Program-made: the position numbers and the translations under genes
Part shown: positions 1 through 4,465 of the stretch, piece by piece
Numbering within the stretch: the stretch's first letter is position 1
Layout of the letters: the number at the start of each line of letters is the position of its first letter
Assembly: GCA_023511475.1 (NCBI GenBank)
Contig: JAIMBM010000149.1
Coordinates: 1 to 7,147 of the forward strand
DNA length: 7,147 nucleotides
Source: Anaerolineae bacterium
GTDB lineage: Bacteria; Chloroflexota; Anaerolineae; SpSt-313
Direction of reading: 5' to 3'
Notes under the pieces: generated by a model
What the model was told of the DNA's origin: nothing
Seen by the model: only the letters and a program-made list of their open reading frames with translations
The model's database searches: none

Positions 1-1596
1 CCCATCTCCTTGGGCGCCTGTAGCCTCCGCGTGCACGGCGCTATCGTCGCAGGCCCGGATCATCGCAGCATGCCATTCCGCGAAGCGGTTCCCCGGTCCC
101 AGAGGCGAGCTTGCCCCGGCCTCGGCTGCCTCACGCTGGCGAAGCTCCTGGGCTGCCTGTATCTGTGCCTCGATGCGCTCTATCTCGGGGTCACCCGGGA
201 AAATGAGTGGCGGATCGAGCCCCAACTCACGGAAGTGACGGTACAGACGCTCGATCCATGCCTCCGGCGGCAGGCGGCGCCTGCGCCCTTCCACCGGGTC
301 CTCCTCACAGTAGGACGGGCGCATATACTGCGGATCGACCATGACCTCGGGCAAAGGGAGGCCCGGCCCGTCCTTGTCGGTGAGCGGCCTCTCCAATCGA
401 GCTCTCTGAAAGAGTGTGGCTGTGTCGCCACGGCTCCCGGGCTCGAGCATCCTGAAGGGGCAGTCTTGTACCATCTCGGCCACGAGCGCGGGCAGGTCAC
501 AGCAGCGAGCCAGCAGGCTGGCAGCCGGGGAGTCCGCCGGAAGAGGTTCGTGCTCCTCTTTGAGCAGCTCTGTGTCGAGGATCTCCAGGGCGAGTCGGAA
601 CTCGCTCCGCGCTTGCCACTCATCGATGGGGATGTAGGTGTTCGCTGCACCCAGGGTCGCAAAGGGGTATCTCCGCTGCAAGATCTCCGCATCGGGTCCC
701 ACGCACTCGGCGATAACGTCGGTGGCATTCGAGATCAGCAACACCTCCAGGGCGTTGCCCAGGGTCGCCACGACCTCGTCCTCATCACGAACGCGCGTGC
801 CGCTGCGTTTCTCACTATCGATGAGGTAGCACTGGTCGAAGAAGGGCTGGCCCTGCCACCGCTGTATCTTCTCCGGCGAGGAGGGTAAATGCGAGAGCTC
901 GGACTTTTCCCCGGAGAAGAACTCGAGCTCCAGGAGCGCCGGATGAATACGGGCGCCCTGCTGGCGGCGGTCCTCCGGCCGCTCGGCGTATGCGCCGCAG
1001 CTCAACAGGCCCTGTATGTCGAGAGCCAGAAGCTCTGCCAGCCGCTCGCGCAGCACCATTACCAACGGCCAGAGCAGTGCCGAACTGTGGGGGTCGTCGA
1101 GGGCGGCGATCACATAGATCGGAAAACGCTGCAGCTCGACGCCCGGGGCGTCCCCCTCAACGCGCGCCCTGTCTGCGAGCAGCGTCAGATAGTCGCCCAG
1201 CGCCCGCTGGCAGTCCACAGCCACCTCAAACCAGGCTTCGCGGGATTCGCCGCTGGCTTTGCCAAGACACTGTTGATCCGCAGCCAGGGTCGCCAGGATG
1301 TCCCTTGCGCCAGAGCGCTCCTCTGATCCGGATGCGATGCGCCGCAAGACGTCTCTCGTGGCCCATTTCGCGGGATCTGGGCGCCCAATCACGATTCCCG
1401 ACGCCGAATCGGGAAGGAGCAGTGCCATGGCCACCACGTCCTGCAGGCGCGGCAGCCTCCGACGCGCCTGCGGCCGGTAAGCATCCTGGAAGCGCAGCCG
1501 CTGCCACAGGTGTGCCAGCACCCGGGCGCCAAAGCGTCCGACACCCACGACAAGGCAGCGGTTGACGACCGCCGTGTCCGAGACTGGGTCTGTCAC
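1..1596 (-). CDS. Degenerate tubulin-like paralogue of the upstream gene (C-terminus outside window)
   Basis: The frame is open for 532 codons from a GTG at 1596 to the left edge. I identify it by alignment with the upstream gene. VVGVGRFGARVLAHLWQRL (16-34) matches the first strand and loop; YVIAALDDPHSSALLW (161-176) matches the signature region; ARIHPALLELEFF (215-227) matches NAYAALKELNYF; PFFDQCYLIDSEKRSG (251-266) matches PLFTRLYLVERQNKAG; a DEDEVVATLGNAL helix (271-283) and PFATLGAANTYIPIDEW (311-327) match in the same order. The fold therefore looks tubulin-like, but both glycine-rich phosphate loops are lost and the putative base-contacting Asn is Lys263, so GTP binding is unlikely. 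The part after 345 is charged, with a short Gln/Glu/Ala-rich helix (about 469-492) and no long coiled coil before the edge. It starts 8 nt after the upstream stop. The role is unknown; a partner or regulator of the active tubulin-like protein is inferred. Confidence 0.9.
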   Translation of the reverse strand, partial: MTDPVSDTAVVNRCLVVGVGRFGARVLAHLWQRLRFQDAYRPQARRRLPRLQDVVAMALLLPDSASGIVIGRPDPAKWATRDVLRRIASGSEERSGARDILATLAADQQCLGKASGESREAWFEVAVDCQRALGDYLTLLADRARVEGDAPGVELQRFPIYVIAALDDPHSSALLWPLVMVLRERLAELLALDIQGLLSCGAYAERPEDRRQQGARIHPALLELEFFSGEKSELSHLPSSPEKIQRWQGQPFFDQCYLIDSEKRSGTRVRDEDEVVATLGNALEVLLISNATDVIAECVGPDAEILQRRYPFATLGAANTYIPIDEWQARSEFRLALEILDTELLKEEHEPLPADSPAASLLARCCDLPALVAEMVQDCPFRMLEPGSRGDTATLFQRARLERPLTDKDGPGLPLPEVMVDPQYMRPSYCEEDPVEGRRRRLPPEAWIERLYRHFRELGLDPPLIFPGDPEIERIEAQIQAAQELRQREAAEAGASSPLGPGNRFAEWHAAMIRACDDSAVHAEATGAQGDG

Positions 1597-1600
1597 CTGG

Positions 1601-1606
1601 CCTCCT
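1601..1606 (-). promoter_or_regulatory. Ribosome binding site of the third gene, overlapping the tubulin-like stop codon
   Basis: On the minus strand, a perfect AGGAGG starts inside the TAG stop (1607-1605) of the tubulin-like gene and ends 4 nt before the GTG at 1596. This supports GTG as the start, since no ATG occurs in that frame until codon 57, after the conserved first strand and loop. The arrangement suggests translational coupling of the two tubulin-like proteins. Confidence 0.8.
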
Positions 1607-1850
1607 AGAGATCGAAGATACTGATGCCGGGCCGCTCACCGTATCCTGTCTCTGGCTCCTCACCCTCCTCTCCGGCTACCGCGGTGCCGGCTTTGCCAGT
1701 GAGTTCCTCCTCGTCTGACTCAAAGGGCTCGTCGCCGCCGACTGCCGAAGCTGGCTGCTCCTGCCCCATGCCCGTACCCATCGAGGTAGCCTGGAGTGTA
1801 GCCTCGCCCTCTGTCCCCGAAGGCCGCCGCGACGGCATGGCGACCCTCTG
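1605..1850 (-). other. Disordered acidic linker plus C-terminal tail peptide of the tubulin-like protein
   Basis: Residues 865-945 lack a folded-domain pattern. A basic patch (PPRRQRVAMPSRRP, about 861-874) is followed by Ser/Gly/Met-rich sequence, an acidic run (FESDEEEL, then EEGEEPETGYGE), and a final hydrophobic peptide GISIFDL. The layout resembles FtsZ, where a variable linker ends in a short peptide that docks onto membrane adaptors. The functional parallel is inferred. Confidence 0.55.
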
Positions 1851-4442
1851 CCGCCTCGGCGGGTCGCCGATGAGCTCGGGCAGGGCGAGCTCGCCGTCGG
1901 GCTCCCAGCGGTAGTCGAGGTGTAGCGGTCCGGCCTCGTCGCGGAAGAACTCGTCGTAGCGACGCTTCATCTCGGGCAGGGACTCAAGATAGTCAATGGG
2001 TAGCCCGTGCTCGATGCGACACGCGTCCAGACGTGCAGGGTCGTCGGTGTCGACCATCTCAAAGTCAGAAAAGTCGCTGAGCAGGTACTTCCAGTCGGGA
2101 TCTGCAGCGTTGCGCACACCCACCAGGACCACCCTCTCCAGATCGCTCTCGCTGAGGCCGCCCCGGTCCAGATCGTAGCGCCAGAACGGCTGGCATCGGT
2201 TGAAAAAGTCGCGCAGTCGCGTCTGGATGGCCGAGTGCGGCGACCTAAGGAAGGTGTACATATGCAGGGCCTCGCTCGGGATCGCTTGCTCTACTGCCCT
2301 GCGGGCTGTGGAACGGAGCAAGCGAGTAAGGGTCTCAGTCTCAGAAGGCACCAACTCCAGTGCTGGGGGGTGCTCGCGCGTACCTGCCTCGGTCACGGGC
2401 GAGGGGACCACCCGTACGCGGCACAGGTTCGGGTCCTCAAGTAGCAGGCGCACGTCCTGCAGCAAACGCGCTGCGAGATGCTGACGCTGGATCTGGGGCC
2501 ACAGGGCCTCCTCGATGTACTCCCTTCCTACGACCATCGTGAACATCTCGTAGGGCTGCTGCTCCCGTACGGTCCCTTCCTGGAACAGGCGCCTGACGCC
2601 AAGGCCAATCTCCTCCTCTCGAATGCGCCGCACAGTTTCCCACCGTGCGGCGATCTGTATCTGCAAAGGACTCAGGGCGGTCTGCAGCCGGATCCACTGC
2701 TCCCTCAGAGCGACTGCCTCGTTGCGCCCGCCCTGTGCTCTAGCCAGGTTGCGCTGAGATGTGGTCAACTGCCTTTGGTACGCAGCTCTGCGAGGCCGGA
2801 CGAGCGCCGAAAAGGGCTGGGGGATATGCTCCACCCAGGGGCGACGGCTCGCCAGCTTGTGCAGCTCCTCTTGCGCCTTCTGCAACTCCTGCTCACGACG
2901 CTCCTGCTCCAGCCGGCACGCCTCGACCTGCTCCGCAATGCGTTCACTCAGGCGCTCGATGAAGTACAGGCCGCCAGTCAGCGCATACTGCCCGGTGGCC
3001 TTGTTCACCTCCTGTTCCAGCTGCTCGATAGCTCCCCCTGCGCTCGCCGCGGGGGCCGATGGCCCCGCGCCGCCAGCCTGACCGAGGGACGGCAGAGACA
3101 GCGGCGCGGTCGGGAGCACAGGAGGCGTGGCAGATGGCCCACGCACGATGCGACCCACCACCTGCGCGAGACGCTCGAAGGCAAGCCGGGCCTCCATGTT
3201 GAGGTCGTTCTCCATCTGTGCGCCGAGGCCCTCCCGATCGGGCGCCAACCCGCTGATCAACTGGTCCACATACTTGAGTTCACAGTACGTCACCATCTGA
3301 TCACGCGGCAGGAGCAAGGAGGAGTTGGCAAAGGAGCTGGAAACGTAGGAGACAAGGCGTCCGCCTTTCCTGCGCCGCTCCAGGGTGACGTTGACGTCAC
3401 GGGCCCACACCTCCGAGCCAATGTCGGTCATGCTCTCCAGGAAGATCTGGTTCGCGATGAGCTGGCTCACGTCGTGTCGGCTGTTGAGTGACTCTCCTGC
3501 CTTGTTCTGCCGTTCGACGAGATACAGCCTGGTGAAGAGGGGTACCGCCGGCTCGCGCTCCTCGCCTGGCAGTTGCACCTCGAGAGGGTTGTTCTGGAAG
3601 TAGTTGAGCTCCTTCAGGGCTGCATAGGCGTTGGCCTGTATCCTGCCTCGCTGGATATCGCTCTGCAACTCGGCGAGAAAGACCGAGGGCAAGGCAAAGA
3701 TGCCTGTGATGATGGCCGTCTCCTTGAGGTAGGTGCGAACCCGCGCGGCCACATCGAGAAAGATACCGGCACCGGTCCCCCCACACAGGCTGCTGACGAT
3801 ATACACTCGTCTGGTCTCACCAGAAGGGGCGACTGGATAGCCCTTCTTCTCGGTGTCCTGTCTGGCCTGGATGCTGGAGATCTGGTCGATCTTGGGCCAG
3901 AGCTGCGACCAGAACTCGCGGTAGCGCCGATACAGCGATAGCCGGCCAACAGCCCGTATCTGTTTCGCACCGCTGTGGATCTGCCCGTCGCGGAGCGAGA
4001 GGTCGGTTCGACCCCACCAGTCGCTGATCTCCGGGTGGCTCGAAGGGTCCTCGGCAATCCTGCGCAACACCTTCAGTGCGTTATAACCGCCAATGTAGGC
4101 ATACTCATGGCGGCAGAGATACACCTGTCCGGCCCGGTTCGCCCAGGGGCACGTGTCCACAGCCAGGAGCTGGATGATCGGCGGTCCTCCCTCAAACTCG
4201 TGGCGCCGCCAGATCTCCTCCTGCCAGACGAGTGGATCAATGTGCCTGGGACACCTGGCAAGTTCCTGCTCTATCTCTTGACGGTGCCAGAGCCAGACGA
4301 GGCGGCGTTTGAGAAAGCGGACCACTTCTGTCCCTGTTCCACCCAGCCCGATGACCAGAGTAGGTGCCAGCGTCGGCTTGGAGGACTCGGGCTGCGACCG
4401 CTCGGTTGGAGCAAAGGCGGCAGAAGGCTCGTCGCTAACCAT
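1605..4442 (-). CDS. Tubulin/FtsZ-like GTP-binding protein (Tubulin_2-type), 945 aa
   Basis: This is a divergent member of the tubulin/FtsZ superfamily, expected to bind GTP and probably polymerise in the cytoplasm. Motifs in order: Rossmann-like loop IGLGGTGTE (31-39); strand and T3-type loop LLAVDTCPW (92-100); GRLSLYRRY (166-174); the tubulin signature SSLCGGTGAGIFLD (217-230); a helix RIQANAYAALKELNYF (267-282), probably equivalent to FtsZ H6; YLVERQNKAG (307-316), whose Asn313 may contact the base; and a following H7-like helix (about 322-342). A Pro/Ala/Gly linker (432-471) leads into a two-armed coiled coil (about 472-530 and 555-612). After this comes a C-terminal domain with HGLPIDYLESLPEMKRRY (812-829). 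A disordered acidic linker (about 865-932) ends in the tail PGISIFDL. The length suits the long bacterial Tubulin_2 proteins, which are much longer than FtsZ. Polymerisation is inferred, and the partners are probably the adjacent genes. I know no established gene symbol. Confidence 0.93.
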   Translation of the reverse strand: MVSDEPSAAFAPTERSQPESSKPTLAPTLVIGLGGTGTEVVRFLKRRLVWLWHRQEIEQELARCPRHIDPLVWQEEIWRRHEFEGGPPIIQLLAVDTCPWANRAGQVYLCRHEYAYIGGYNALKVLRRIAEDPSSHPEISDWWGRTDLSLRDGQIHSGAKQIRAVGRLSLYRRYREFWSQLWPKIDQISSIQARQDTEKKGYPVAPSGETRRVYIVSSLCGGTGAGIFLDVAARVRTYLKETAIITGIFALPSVFLAELQSDIQRGRIQANAYAALKELNYFQNNPLEVQLPGEEREPAVPLFTRLYLVERQNKAGESLNSRHDVSQLIANQIFLESMTDIGSEVWARDVNVTLERRRKGGRLVSYVSSSFANSSLLLPRDQMVTYCELKYVDQLISGLAPDREGLGAQMENDLNMEARLAFERLAQVVGRIVRGPSATPPVLPTAPLSLPSLGQAGGAGPSAPAASAGGAIEQLEQEVNKATGQYALTGGLYFIERLSERIAEQVEACRLEQERREQELQKAQEELHKLASRRPWVEHIPQPFSALVRPRRAAYQRQLTTSQRNLARAQGGRNEAVALREQWIRLQTALSPLQIQIAARWETVRRIREEEIGLGVRRLFQEGTVREQQPYEMFTMVVGREYIEEALWPQIQRQHLAARLLQDVRLLLEDPNLCRVRVVPSPVTEAGTREHPPALELVPSETETLTRLLRSTARRAVEQAIPSEALHMYTFLRSPHSAIQTRLRDFFNRCQPFWRYDLDRGGLSESDLERVVLVGVRNAADPDWKYLLSDFSDFEMVDTDDPARLDACRIEHGLPIDYLESLPEMKRRYDEFFRDEAGPLHLDYRWEPDGELALPELIGDPPRRQRVAMPSRRPSGTEGEATLQATSMGTGMGQEQPASAVGGDEPFESDEEELTGKAGTAVAGEEGEEPETGYGERPGISIFDL
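2613..3029 (-). other. Predicted antiparallel coiled-coil insertion in the tubulin-like protein
   Basis: Residues about 472-530 and 555-610 are rich in Glu, Gln, Arg, Leu and Ala, with hydrophobic residues at heptad-like spacing (for example RREQELQKAQEELHKL). They are split by a Pro/aromatic-rich turn, PWVEHIPQPF (535-544). The pattern suggests two helices folding back on each other, projecting from the globular core after a flexible Pro/Ala/Gly linker. It was judged by eye. Confidence 0.65.
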
Positions 4443-4449
4443 GCATCAT

Positions 4450-4456
4450 CCCCCTT
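4450..4456 (-). promoter_or_regulatory. Ribosome binding site of the tubulin-like gene
   Basis: Read on the minus strand, AAGGGGG lies 7 nt before the ATG at 4442. An in-frame TGA two codons upstream of that ATG excludes a longer N-terminus, so the start is well fixed. The site lies in the 23-nt gap after the vWA stop codon. Confidence 0.8.
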
Positions 4457-4465
4457 GTGGCTGAG

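Noticed and set aside
10..1326. Two abutting plus-strand open frames (10-888 and 889-1326) that look like a tandem gene pair
   Set aside because: They lie opposite the 532-codon minus-strand frame, which has a perfect AGGAGG, immediate operon context and clear alignment to the upstream tubulin-like protein. The plus-strand products are Cys/Arg/Gln-rich with no recognisable motif. Long antisense frames are expected at this GC content.
1..1604. Possibility that the left 1.6 kb is a decayed or gene-free region
   Set aside because: No minus-strand ATG-to-stop frame covers it, but reading from the GTG at 1596 gives an uninterrupted frame to the window edge with conserved order of tubulin-like blocks.
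2478..3491. A 337-codon plus-strand open frame
   Set aside because: It lies fully inside the tubulin-like gene on the opposite strand, has low-complexity Leu/Arg/Gln composition and no motif. The minus-strand product has family signatures throughout.
4443..4465. Terminator or internal promoter between the vWA and tubulin-like genes
   Set aside because: The 23-nt gap holds only the ribosome binding site. There is no inverted repeat with a T-run and no room for a full promoter.
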